From the NCBI GenBank assembly GCA_006386115.1, contig VFIW01000005.1, forward strand, positions 868,001 to 932,000: DNA of 64,000 bases, written 5' to 3'. The translations under genes and the position numbers were made by a program. Below are positions 20,979 through 31,554 of the stretch, one piece after another. The stretch comes from Globisporangium splendens. Taxonomy: Eukaryota > Oomycota > Peronosporomycetes > Pythiales > Pythiaceae. The stretch's first letter is position 1. Each line of letters begins with the position of its first letter. The notes under the pieces were generated by a model. The model had not been told where the DNA came from. It searched no databases and was given only the letters and a program-made list of their open reading frames with translations.

Positions 20979-21366
20979 TTGTCAAGCGTGCACGCATTCG
21001 CACCAAACGAACAGACTGGTCATCTTTATGGCGTTGGAACGAGTCACAATAGGAATGCTTTATGTATTTGCCGTCATCAGAGTGCGTGCAACGCGGTTTC
21101 TTTAATAATGTTAGTGGAGTTGTCACAAGCTGTGTCAGGCAAGAACCTTCACATCACACGCAATATTCTGGTGCAGTGGTAGGTCACTCGGATGATTGTC
21201 GTCAATCAACGACGAATGGATACGACTAACAAAGAGGAGTGACATGAAAACCATATCACATGGGACGTGCCCAGGCTGTTCAGAGCATTGACGTCAATAA
21301 AAAGAAGAGAGAGAGAGATACTAATCGACTTACGCTTCCTCCTCAATGAAAAAGCCACGTAGTGGT
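20979..21366. other. Intergenic, no gene seen
   Basis: 388 bp between the decayed gene and the 3' end of the histidine phosphatase. It contains a GA-run followed by GATACTAATCG (about 21308-21327), a single extra copy of the motif clustered at 17.5 kb. Nothing else is supported. Confidence 0.4.
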
Positions 21367-22464
21367 TTAGTGCACGCAGTGGAAGCTTCCTGGCACGATG
21401 CGGTGCTGCGTTGAGGCGACGACGAATTCATTGTGCACTGCTGGCGTCACGCGTTGTTCCAGTTTGAACGTGACGACGCCGCAGTTGGCAAGCTTCTTGG
21501 TTTTCGCGCCGTGCGCGACATCCGATGGGAAAAACTCCTGACAAAACGATCGGAACCAGAGCGAGTGGCCGTATACGACCAGCACGTCCGCCTGCTGCTT
21601 TGTGGCCCATTCTGCGAACGCGTGGAGCCGCTGGCGACCGCATCCGAGCACAGCCTTGTTGCCGTGGCTTTCCGACAAATTGAAGAGGTCGTCGTGTTTC
21701 TTTTCGAGCCGAAGCACACTGGAGAGCGCCTGCGGCTTGATCGCATACGCGTCGCTGATCGTGAGCGTGTCGATGTTGCGTCCGATCTCCTGCAGACTCG
21801 AGAGCACGTGGATCTTCTCCCCTGGCAGCTCCAGCCGCGCAGCCGACGCGATCCGAGCCGTGTCGATCGAGCGACGAAGGTTCGACGTCACGATGACACT
21901 ATTTGGCAATGGACGGATCAGGTATTGCAGCAACGCAGCGTCAGCAGCTGAACCATTAGCGGTGGCGCCAGTGATGCCACACTCCAGATCGTGCGTGCTG
22001 TCACTGACGTGCTCAAAGAGCGCCTTGGCTTGACGCACGCCGCGACGACTCAACGGCGAGTCGATGAAGATCGAGTTCTGCGTCGGCAGCATGAGCCATT
22101 CGCGCACGCACGCGCGGAAGAACTGCACCACTGCTTGCCAGTACACGCCGCGATTGAACACGACGTTCCACTCCGATTCCGCATGTCGGATAAAGATAAT
22201 GCGCTTCACCGTGTACTGTGTTGGCTTTTGTCCATCAGCGCTTGTGTCTTCTGCCGCTGGTCGTGTCGAAGACGAAGACGACGGCAGCACCTTGGATCCT
22301 GCATCACAAGACGGCAACTGTCGCTGCCACTGCTTGTCGCTCGAGAACAATAAGTGCAGCACGCCGATCGCGAACAGCTGGATCTTGCGCCACACATTCT
22401 CGCCCGCGTCCACGAGCGCTTCCAGGAGCGTCGCGTTCGGATCGTTCCGCATGCGGCGCGCCAT
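21367..22464 (-). CDS. Histidine phosphatase (phosphoglycerate mutase-like) superfamily protein
   Basis: A single exon of 365 residues from the ATG at 22464 (MARRMRNDPN); the frame extends upstream to 22620. The signature is RHAESEWN in place of RHGE, which supplies the phospho-accepting histidine. Downstream come SPLSRRGVRQA, a second arginine in SNLRRSIDTA and the second catalytic histidine in VVYGHSLWFR. The N-terminal 100 residues include a hydrophobic segment (IQLFAIGVLHLLF) that may be a membrane anchor. Substrate is unknown: the superfamily covers sugar phosphatases, protein phosphatases and mutases. Confidence 0.8.
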   Translation of the reverse strand: MARRMRNDPNATLLEALVDAGENVWRKIQLFAIGVLHLLFSSDKQWQRQLPSCDAGSKVLPSSSSSTRPAAEDTSADGQKPTQYTVKRIIFIRHAESEWNVVFNRGVYWQAVVQFFRACVREWLMLPTQNSIFIDSPLSRRGVRQAKALFEHVSDSTHDLECGITGATANGSAADAALLQYLIRPLPNSVIVTSNLRRSIDTARIASAARLELPGEKIHVLSSLQEIGRNIDTLTISDAYAIKPQALSSVLRLEKKHDDLFNLSESHGNKAVLGCGRQRLHAFAEWATKQQADVLVVYGHSLWFRSFCQEFFPSDVAHGAKTKKLANCGVVTFKLEQRVTPAVHNEFVVASTQHRIVPGSFHCVH

Positions 22465-23086
22465 CTTCTGGTATCTTCTGTGTGCCTCTGTGCGAGAAAT
22501 CCGAGAATGGGAGCGCGACGCTTGATGCGGGACTGTGTGGACTGTGTGAAGAGAGCGTTCGATTTTTTTAATGTGGCGACGCTCAGCGCTTCGTATAAAT
22601 AGACGCCTGGCGTGCTTCAAAGGCGCCTACTGGAGCCGCAGAGTGCGCCAGATGCAAATATGTGTCGTGTCCACAATCCCTCCGCTTCGAATGTGTGGGA
22701 CACGTCGGCGCTTGTTTTTCTTCCAGCACGATCATCTCACTGAGAAGGAAAAAAACCCTCTGGAAATGCATATCTGCTCGCGACTACTGATGTTGAAGTG
22801 GGGATGAGATTTGTCAGGATGCTGTTGGAGCCAAGAATAGGTGTGCATTTGTATTGGGACCCGCAGTCCTTCTAATTGCATCAACTCGCGAAGAGCGCCA
22901 TCTGATAACACGAGCGCGAATGAAACATTTCCGCTGAAGCTCGAGATTCGATGGTGATACAAACCGCGCATTGTCAGTCCAAGCCATTACTATATGTTGG
23001 TGTGCTGGCATAACGAGGTCCGTTCAGAGACCTTCGTTGTACGACATTGATCGTCTATGGCCGAATGTGTTGCGTTGTATGCAGTT
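22465..23086. other. Intergenic, no gene seen
   Basis: These 622 bp hold the upstream region of the histidine phosphatase and the 3' flank of the second rhomboid. Short frames on both strands look random, and no promoter consensus was found. Confidence 0.4.
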
Positions 23087-24454
23087 CTAAGCTGTTCGAG
23101 GTCTGCATTTCTTCTTGCATCGGAGCCACAGCGTCTTGATCTGGTGGCTCATATCCGCCAGCACGAGCTTCCATCGATGCTTCACTGGTAGCTTGATGCC
23201 CTGTTTCCGTAATGCGCGGTCCACTTGGTACTCGTACTTGGCCAAGAGCTTCATCGTGCCAGGGATCGCAGTAAAGAGGTAGCCTACAGCCACACACAAT
23301 GGCGCAAAACCAATATTCAGCAACGCACATTGTCACGCATGGTCACAAGCGAGAGTTACCTGCTGCGAAGCCACTGATCTGGCTTATAAGTGAGAGTCGA
23401 GGCAGGAAGAAGTGAACGCCCAGGAGCTCCAACCACGTCATGTAACTGGTCGGCAGCGAAATGTCGAGTCCCGGCGCTAGTGTCGGATACTGCCGATTCA
23501 GGATCACCTACAAGGCAGAAGCTTCGTGTTAGAGCTGATTTTCCTTATTTGAGACCGAAACGCGACGTGCATACTCACCTTCAATGCCCAGAGCACACTG
23601 GAAAAGCCGACACGCCACTGGAAAATGGATCCCTGATCCACAGAAGCACACAAATGCACATCATGAAATCTCGCAGTCTATAGCAAACGTCAGTATCTCT
23701 TGAGGGCAATGCACGTACATTTGTCAGGAAGGTCTTGGCCAAAATGAACGCGGTTATCGCGAATAGCACTTGCGACAGCACCAGCAAATAGCAGAGCACG
23801 AGCAAAAAGCGAAGTCCGCCGAGCTTCTTCTCGAGATAGTACCCTGTCCACGCAAACGAGAAGCTAACAAATATACAGGATCACAGCACAAATAGATGCT
23901 CTTAGCCCATGATGAAGATACACAAGCGTTAGCATTACGAATGTGCTCGTGAGTACGTATACTTCGTGGAGAAACTTGGAGTCATTGAAAAAGAGCAGCG
24001 CTGTGGGCACGCCGCCGCCACCACCGAACAGTGCTGCAAAGCTATACGCAGCACACCAAAAAGGATCACAGCATGCGCTTCGCGTGTGAATTATTCGGTC
24101 CAAATGCATTACGGCATCAAGGCACACAGCGACGTACAAGGAGGTCGAGAAGGCGATTTGCTTGGTGTAGATATGGGCGATCACGATGAGCACTGCATGC
24201 ACAAACCCCAAACGACAACAGGCGCAGTGAGTACGATATCTTGCAGTCGTAATGATGGCGCATGTATGCTCATTGCATACTAAGCATCTCGTACCGACAG
24301 CAATGAGTGTGACAGGCGCTTGTCGGTCCAGCAGCTGACCAAGTTGCACCAGCAGCGCAAGCGACGGCGGGGCTGCCGGGTGCAGTTCACCGCCGCCATT
24401 CGCAGCTCCGGAGGCGCTCGCGTTGCCGAGTGGACGGCGCTTCGTGAGCCTCAT
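23087..24454 (-). CDS. Rhomboid-like protein lacking the catalytic histidine
   Basis: Exon 1 (24454-24295) encodes MRLTKRRPLG followed by LALLVQLGQLLDRQAPVTL, matching the first exon of the rhomboid at 17878. Later exons match too: GYYLEKKLGG and the following helix near 23830-23720, GFSSVLWALK near 23610-23580, and TSYMTWLELLGVHFFLPRLS near 23500-23360. Where the protease has GFSG this copy has GFSS, and where it has GHMCG it has SQISG, so the histidine is gone. The C-terminal exon (about 23290-23087) is a short basic cytosolic tail. The family fold with a missing histidine suggests a pseudoprotease like iRhoms or Derlins. The middle exons (24290-23880) are uncertain, and a decaying copy is also possible. 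Confidence 0.6.
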
Positions 24455-25029
24455 GGTCTGTTCCGCTTGCATCGGTCGCTCCAGCCGCCAAATTCCGCCA
24501 GCTCCACATGTGCCGATTCTGCGGCAACGAGTGAAGTGCTGTAGCTCTCTGCCACAACAATCCATCATAAGCCACATCAAACTTCGACAGGAAGTGCTCA
24601 ACACAAGATACGCTAAGCACCAAATTTCTCTCATATATGCATTTGTACACACATTTTCTGAACTTGACATCGCTATAAGTGGTACTAGAAATACTGGTTC
24701 GCACCTTTGAACCGATTCGGGTGTTACGTCAGAGCGCAGTTCATAGAAAAGAATAGGATCAGTTCTATTTCTAATTCTACTGATATAGGTGTTGCTTGTG
24801 CATGATCATGAGGTCTCGATGGCTGGTGCTGGAGGACGGGAGGGGGAGTTGCTTGTTCGTCTGCGTAGGCGTCTTCACGGCACGCGGGCATTCCTGGCCA
24901 GCACACATAGCATCTGTTTTTGTAATGGGGACGTCGCCACCCGCAGGCTTCGACTTCCGGGGCTGGAGAACGGCGCGACGGTCGGATGGATGGCGACGAA
25001 CGGTGGGGTTGGAGTGGGTGGGGAGCGCC
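24455..25029. other. Intergenic, no supported gene
   Basis: 575 bp between the rhomboid-like start and the LINE remnant. Overlapping frames exist on both strands (for example 24777-25112 minus) but show no family features. It is likely unrecognisable element sequence plus the rhomboid-like promoter. Confidence 0.35.
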
Positions 25030-26080
25030 CGAACAGTAGCGCTGCGCAGACGCCGCCGCGGAGTGTACGTCCCCAAACAGCATCCAGAAGGCAATTGACC
25101 GGGCACGAACACGGAGGCTGCACAGCAAGTTGTATCAAACCCTTGGAGGACTTGTAGACAAGCTTAACGAAGTCGCGAAAACTGATCAGTGGCACAGTCA
25201 TGTGCAGTACCGATTACCAGCAGATCTATGGAAACAACGAGATTGCCTTACCCCGTATCAGATGTGGACGACATACCGGATTTCTACGATGCAGCTCAAC
25301 CTGTTCCATCCGGGAAGGATCGAGTCTTCGGCGTGCCAAAGCATTGCCGGATGTGGGGAGACAAAAGAAACGATCTCACACATAGTCTGGAGTTGCAAGC
25401 GAGCACAATCTGCGTGGACGGCGTTCCACGGGCGATGGATGAGCCGAACATTGACGGAGCAAGCACTCAACCTCTTCCTGCCTCATATTGCTAGCCGTAG
25501 AGCCCCGCCAGGTCAACGATCTTTGCTCCGGGAATTGGAAAAGCACTTCGGGTTCATTACTCCAGAACACTCGACAGCACTACAGAAACTTTGATTTATC
25601 GTCACATCTAGCATCCCAGTACTGCTATGGAGAACGAGAGTAGAAATAGTGCATGAACAGCAACACCTCACTATCGAAGAAAGTACCCTGCGTTTGTGAT
25701 GCGAGTGCGGGCTGTGGCTCATCGGATGAGAACGCTCAAAGGAGAAAAGATCAATGCAACTTGCCTGAGCCAACTGCTCAGCGTACTGGAGAGACAAGGC
25801 TTGTCGCGCCAACTGGGAGCATGGGGGACGGCGCGTTTGTATTTCGATGGAGGTGCACGCTGCAACCCAGGTCCAGGAGGCAGCGGTTGGGCACTCATCT
25901 TCCTGAATGAACGCAGTAATCGATGGGAACTCAAAGCGTGCGGCTATGCGTACATGGGACCGGAAGTCACGAACAATTGGTGCGAATACAGCGCACTGAA
26001 AGATGGCCTGGCATACAGTGCACACTACCTACAGCACTATGAAGCCAAGTTGGAAGACTTTGGAGACAGCCACAATGATT
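25030..26080 (+). mobile_element. 3' end of a LINE-type retroelement (zinc knuckle and RNase H)
   Basis: One frame from about 25030 to 25594 carries the C-terminal part of a LINE ORF2: QKAIDRARTRRLHSKL, then a zinc knuckle of the pattern C-x-x-x-CGETKETISHIVWSC. After a one-base shift near 25700 an RNase H follows from about 25835, with YFDGGARCNPGPGG and the second acidic residue in NNWCEYSALKDGL. The third acidic motif is reached at FGDSHND, where similarity stops. No reverse transcriptase core is present, so this is a 5'-truncated and internally damaged copy. The order zinc knuckle then RNase H fits I/Tad-like non-LTR elements. Confidence 0.7.
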
Positions 26081-26918
26081 ATCGCAGAGATCTGACAATG
26101 CAAAACGTTGCATACTATATCAAGAGCTTACCCGATACGATCGATCGCCAGATCCCATGCTTCCTGGTGGATATATGTGGGCCACTCCTGAGCGTGTTTG
26201 GCATTGTGAATGTTGCCGACGAGGATGCGATCTGTGAGCCTTTGGTCATGAGCTTTCCTCTGCTTTTTCTCGACAATGAGTGGTTGATGGCGTCGTTGGC
26301 TCGTGTGTGTGTGTCTTTGAAGGCTGCGTTGAGAGAATTGACGAATGAGTGGCACCAGCTCATTGCTGGGCTCCGTGGTGACGTTGCGACTGATCTGGAT
26401 CGATTGAGATTCCCGCACAAAGACCGCACGGAGATCAATGGGAGTGCTGTCACACTTCGATATGTGGAAGTGCTTCAACGATACGTCTTTGTGGCCAAAT
26501 ACAACGGTGGAAATGAAGTAATTGTCAAGTTCGTCAAGCGATACGGGAAGGAAGTCCATGAGTACTGTGCGAATTTGGGATTTGCTCCGGCGTTGCTTTA
26601 CTATGAAGCTTTACCTAGCGGATGGGTATTTGTCGTCATGGAAAAGCTTCCGTTGAAGCACCTTGCGCGTGCTCAATCGAGGGCACAATGGTTCGCGACC
26701 AAGTGGTAGCGATTAAGGACACGTTGGAAGCTGCGTCTTTTGTCCACGGTGATCTTCGTGAAAACAACGTGATGTGGGATTCCAGCAAGAATCGAGTCGT
26801 ACTGATTGACTTTGATTGGTCAGGAAAAGAGGGAGTGGACACTTACCGTTTATGAATGGTGAAATACCATGGCTGCCAGGAGCAGAGTCATTGGCTCGAT
26901 TTAATGCTGTCCGACCTG
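26081..26918 (+). pseudogene. Remnant of a kinase-like domain of the CRN-effector type
   Basis: Directly after the RNase H, in the same frame, a different protein starts (NVAYYIKSLPDTIDRQ ...). It continues with segments seen in kinase-like domains at the C-termini of oomycete CRN-type proteins: FVAKYNGGNEVIVKF, PSGWVFVVMEKL, then in another frame VHGDLRENNV and VLIDFDWSGKEG, and in a third frame FMNGEIPW. HGDLRENN and IDFDW correspond to the catalytic loop and metal-binding motifs. Shifts near 26700 and 26850 break the frame. Such proteins act inside host or own cells, but this copy cannot be functional as written. The upstream junction with the LINE RNase H at about 26075 is a chimera point. 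Confidence 0.55.
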
Positions 26919-27040
26919 AACATTTGACAGAAACGTCTTGGCCAAGGTGAACGCGGTTATCGCAAAGGACACTTACGACAGCAAGCAGCAAAGCATGAGA
27001 AGTCCGCCGAGTTTCTTCTCGAGATAGTACCATGTCCACT
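26919..27040 (-). pseudogene. Copied fragment of the rhomboid-like gene
   Basis: The sequence 26919-27040 matches 23717-23852, part of the rhomboid-like gene, with substitutions and about 14 bp of deletions. Shared blocks include GTCTTGGCCAA, GAACGCGGTTATCGC, GAAGTCCGCCGAG and TTCTTCTCGAGATAGTACC. Orientation is the same as in the source gene. The reading frame is broken. It begins where the kinase remnant ends, so it records a local 3-kb-range duplication inside the mobile-element island. Confidence 0.75.
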
Positions 27041-27119
27041 TTATTATCAACGCTTACGATTCGCCCAGTTTCCTCTCGCGCTGGTGTTTACATCTCCGCA
27101 CGACTTGGGAAATTAAAGT

Positions 27120-30100
27120 TTAGTAATACTGATAGGCTGGCACAGGAGGGACGATAGTGGTATCCCAGCGGCAAAAGTAGCCTTTCCAGAGCCTGCACAT
27201 TACAAGATAAGAAGAACAAAGGCATTTCATAAGCATCATATCCAGCAACCCAGATCGCCAACTCAAACCACGTACTTGATGTTCTTGGAGAGCGTGCTCG
27301 GCAAGAGCACCGCGGGCGGCGTCTCGCTCGGCGCGTATAGCTGGTTCGTGAACTTCTCACTGTGGCTATTGATCTCGCTCCAAATCGAAAACACGCGGTG
27401 CTTGGCAAAGATTTCCTTTCTGTAACATACACACAAAACAATGTCCGCACAATGGGCTGACGTCATCACGGCGCCATACTGCACGGTCAAACACATTTAG
27501 ACACTCACCGTTGCCGCTCGGAGTCAAACATGAACGTGCCGTATTTACACGAGTAGATGTGATCCGCGAGCGCCAGCAGCAGTTGGTCGTTGAACTCGCA
27601 CTCTGACGGGAATTGGCGCAGGAACTGCCAGACACAGTCCAGCCACATCAGGAACACAGGCGAGCGCTGGTCGTTGTTGTTCGCGTCACTGCGCGCGTGG
27701 CCACAACGAGCACCAAATTGGTGACCGAAACTGCACCATTCCTTCTCGATCAGGCACTGGAAGCCGCGCAGCGTGCGGTAGTACGGGTCGAGCATCATCT
27801 CGGCGAGCGACACCATCTGCGCCGTGCGGTCCCAGCCATCACTGCAATGCGTGAGCACCGAGACGCCATTGTGGATCGAGTGCGCGAGCTCGGCCGATGC
27901 CTTGAGCACGAGTCGAACGTGGCGCAACCATCCCGAGCTCTCGAGTTTACTGTAAAACGAAGACGAGTCTTCGTTTGCCCCCTTGCGCGGCTCAAAGATG
28001 CTCGTGAGGCTCTGGAAGCTCTGTCGAATCGCGTGGATGTTCTCAATGTTCATAAATATCAGTTTCGCACCGCGGTAGTTGCTCACGATCTCCGTGCCTT
28101 TGCCCATGGCTTTGTTGCCCACGGCTGCGAGTTGGCCACGCGCGTCCATGATCACGTACCGACCTCCATACGGCGAGCTCGAGGGACAGCACAGCAACCG
28201 CACGAGAAGTTCATCGTCCATGCTTCGTGCTGATTTGAGACCTACAAGTGGTTGGCTTGATCGGCTGATCGTCGCGCCATTCCCTCGGTGGATCCAGCAC
28301 ACGACGGGGAGCCGTCCATGCGACCGAAACGCAGCCGCTGCCTTGATGCGAACGTCCGACATGGCTGAAGGCACGATCAAGTGCTGCGGGTATGTGTCAC
28401 AAAGATCATAGCGCATCGACTGGTCGATGCATCGAAGACGCTCGGGTACATCCAACAGACCAATGCGTTGGTATTCCTTGCGAAGATCAAACGGAACTTC
28501 CTCCGAAGGCGCGACCGTCGGCGAGTATGCAAAGCAGAACGCGTCGAGGAGACTCACAGGAAACGCGAGGTGGCTCAGGCATTTGTAGAGTTTGCTGTAC
28601 TCGGAATAGTTGGAAAACGATAACCGAGCAACCTGGGTATCTTTGCAGCGGATCACGACCTTGTAGGTCGAGCTATCGTCGCTCGAGAACCCGAGCACGG
28701 CTTGAGCGTGGTCGAGCGCTGTACTACCCACCGAGATCGATCCCATCGACGAGTCCGTTCCCTCCACCGATGCGATCGAGAGCACGGGGACCTGCCAGTC
28801 AATGTCGCCTTTGCCCAGCAACCGCGTGAAGAAGCACCGATAGTTTGTAATGTACAACTTCCCACTCAGGTAATGGGTGAGACACGATCCGTCATGCGCG
28901 AGCACGAAGCTCTGGATGCTTGTCTCGACGTGCGCGTAGCACATCTCGCCAGGCAAGAAGTGCGGCAGGAGCAACAGCTCCGGCGAGTCCACTGGGTCTG
29001 GAGGAACCGTGACGGAGGGTGAAGATCCCGTCGCCGTCTCTGTGCTGGCTGATACGTGAAGGAATCCCATGTACATGGGCCGGCCGATGAGTTGGATATG
29101 TCGTTTGACCTCTTCGGTCGTGATGCCGACGATCGGGACGCCATTAATCGAGTCTAAGATATCTCCGATAAACACTTTGCCGCTCGCTTTCGCTTGTCCC
29201 ATCCCACCCATTCCATTTCCATTGCGTGCTTGCTGTGGGTCGTCCACAAAGTCTTTCACGGCGAGACGGTCTTCAAACGGAGCCTTTGACGCTGTTAGTA
29301 TAATTCCCAATGAACCCGCTTCGAATTGCACAACGTCTACTGCCTCGGGTCCGTCTCGAGTTGCGAGCATTGGATTGCGGAGCACATGGGCAAAGCGGAT
29401 CAGCTCCCGAACACTTGGTTCGTCTTCGCTTGTCGGTCCATCGGCAGGCGCCGAGTGCATGAGCAGCCGCCAGCATCCCGTATTGTCCGCTGCACGAAGC
29501 TGTTTCGATAAATGCAGCAACTTCGCGACGCAAATGAAACGAAGCAGCGGAAAGCCCATCCAACTGGAATCGTCGGTGTCGATAGCAACGAGGCGTGGCA
29601 GTGCCTGCAAGCACTCTTCGTTGTTTGCCACAACAGCAGGAAATTTGATGTCGGGTCGGTCCTGATCCTGAATCATCGCGTTCCAGACCTGCAGCAAGTC
29701 GTCGAACACATACTCGCGCGCCAGAAGCAGTCGAAGCCACCGCAGACAGTACGTTTCCGGCACGATGTCCAAGTTTTGCAAATGATAGTACAGCTGCGGA
29801 TCTTTCTGCTGCAGCAGTTCGTACTGAATGTTCGCGCACATGCGATGCAGTGCTGGCAACTTGCGCTTTGCATTGGACGCACCATTACTGTTTGCATAGC
29901 TGTGCGATGGCGACAATGACGCGTTGCTAGAGCTGTCACCAAACAGACTGTTCGGGTCATCGTTCTCTTTCACTGAGTAGTTCGCAAAGAGCCGCGGTTC
30001 GCCGTTGGACTGTGACGACGGCCGCTGTCCTTCATTGCCGACTTCTGCAGTGGGAGGTGACGGCGGAACGATCTCGTAGAATGGCTTCAAGTAGAGCATC

Positions 30101-30861
30101 ACGGCTTCAAACACGAGAAACGTGTCGGCTTCGGCGGTCTCGGGCAGCTCGTACTCGGCGGGCGTTGCATCCTCCTCTGAAAACGGATTCGATTCATCGT
30201 CCGCCGCCATCGTACGGCGCTTGCATAGGAATGAGAACAGTACCACGGCAGCGACATCGTGCATACCTTGACGATACGACACGTCCGGATGCAATTTGCA
30301 CCATACGAATAGCACGTGACGCAAGATGCTGCGGTACTCGTCCTTCTGGAAGAGCTCCTCGTTTCCCGCAGGGTACAGTCGATCCAGGTCCGTATTGATC
30401 TCGTACAGCAGCGTCTCGTCATTAAAGTACTGCGCCCAGCCGGGCTTCGCAGTACCACTAGTCGTTGTGGAGCCATTGCCGCCGGAGTCCGGCGTTTGGA
30501 TCGCGTCTAAGCCGTTTGTGTCCATTTCCTCCTCCTCTTCGTCATCGTCGTCATCGCTCTCTTCGTCGCTGTCCGCATTGATGGATCCACGCACGATCTT
30601 CGGCAGTATGCGCGCTGGCAGCTGCTGCGGTTTGCCACTCGCATCGCGTTCCTGTTGCTCCATGAACGCCGTGAGCGGGTCGGAGTTGCCCATCGCGTCC
30701 ACTTTGAACACCAGCGTCTCCTTCAGGAACGCGTACCGGGCGCGATACCCCTCCGTATCGCTGGAGATGCCGAACACATGCGCCCACTTCTGCCCGTAGG
30801 TGCTCTGTACAGAGGCAGAGTCGCCTGAAGCCTGCACAGAGGGCGATGCCTTTTCCTCCAT
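27120..30861 (-). CDS. TBC-PDZ-GRAM-myotubularin fusion protein
   Basis: Three exons (30861-27509, 27419-27276, 27192-27120) encode about 1189 residues; the first in-frame ATG is at 30861. Order: an acidic N-terminus, a TBC RabGAP domain resembling TBC1D5 (WAQYFND, arginine finger INTDLDR, glutamine finger YRQG), a PDZ-like segment (LGIILTA ... FIGDILDSINGVPIVG), a PH-GRAM domain, and a myotubularin phosphatase with the catalytic loop HCSDGWDRTAQ, the intact CX5R form. The last exons complete the phosphatase (WSEINSH, LWKGYF). Myotubularins remove the 3-phosphate of PI3P and PI(3,5)P2, and TBC1D5 acts on Rab7. One polypeptide would therefore shut off a Rab and PI3P on the same endosome. Both active sites look intact. 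Confidence 0.85.
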
Positions 30862-31554
30862 GCTCAGGGGCGTCTGGAGCTCTTCAAGATGGTCGATCTT
30901 TGTTCTCTCTTCGACTTCTTGGTTTGGCTTGCAGTGTCTCTGCGGATGCTTTTCAACCAATCCAGTCGCATTTCGTGTTTTTATAGCCAGTCGAAATAAT
31001 GTAATACTTTTCGCGAATAGAATGCTTCTCTGTGCTCAATGTCAATTTTCGTCCAATCATATTCCTTTCTTTGCAATGTTTGCAGAGAAGATTCGCATGG
31101 TCTTTCGTGTAAGTACTTGGCTTCCAAGCACCCTTGACGATGAAGCTGTGATTCGCTACCACAATCGTAACTTCAGCGAGATGTCACAGTCTTTTCTAGG
31201 GAAAAGCCAGCTGTTTGCTCAAACACACACAACACCATCGGATTTTATTGGATCCCCTGTCCCCAAACTGGACTTCCCCCTGTCGTCGCCTACCTATCAT
31301 ACTTCATGATTTAGTTCATAGTGCTTCTTTAGTTCCTAGTAATCCATTTTTTAATTTTGCTTTGAGCCTGTATCAATGAATATACCGATGGTTATAGTAG
31401 ATTACGACTACACCACAGTACGTGGGTAAACCCACTCGCACTTCGCGCGAGGTCCCACCCCACAAGAGGTTCAACAGCAACATGCCCAGAGTGTGGCTCC
31501 TCGCCCCTTGTGACGCAATGCGCTCATTTCCCAAACAAACCGCTTCCTGCGAGC
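30862..31554. promoter_or_regulatory. Divergent promoter region
   Basis: This 693 bp tract separates the fusion gene (minus) and the transporter (plus). A TATAAAAA box on the minus strand lies near 30980. A small minus frame (30953-31162) contains a CKHC pair but no further family feature. The initiator match at 31522 serves the transporter. Confidence 0.45.
31522..31537 (+). promoter_or_regulatory. Oomycete core promoter (Inr) match
   Basis: GCTCATTTCCCAAACA matches the oomycete consensus GCTCATTYYNCAWTTT at the first 13 positions. It lies 33 bases before the transporter ATG at 31555, a usual distance for this element. Confidence 0.6.

Noticed and set aside
24777..25112. Minus-strand frame of 111 codons opposite the LINE remnant
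   Set aside because: No domain; the plus strand carries clear retroelement protein at its right end.
30953..31162. Small minus-strand frame with a CKHC pair, BED-finger-like
   Set aside because: Only one cysteine pair is present, no histidine pair follows, and it lies in a promoter region.
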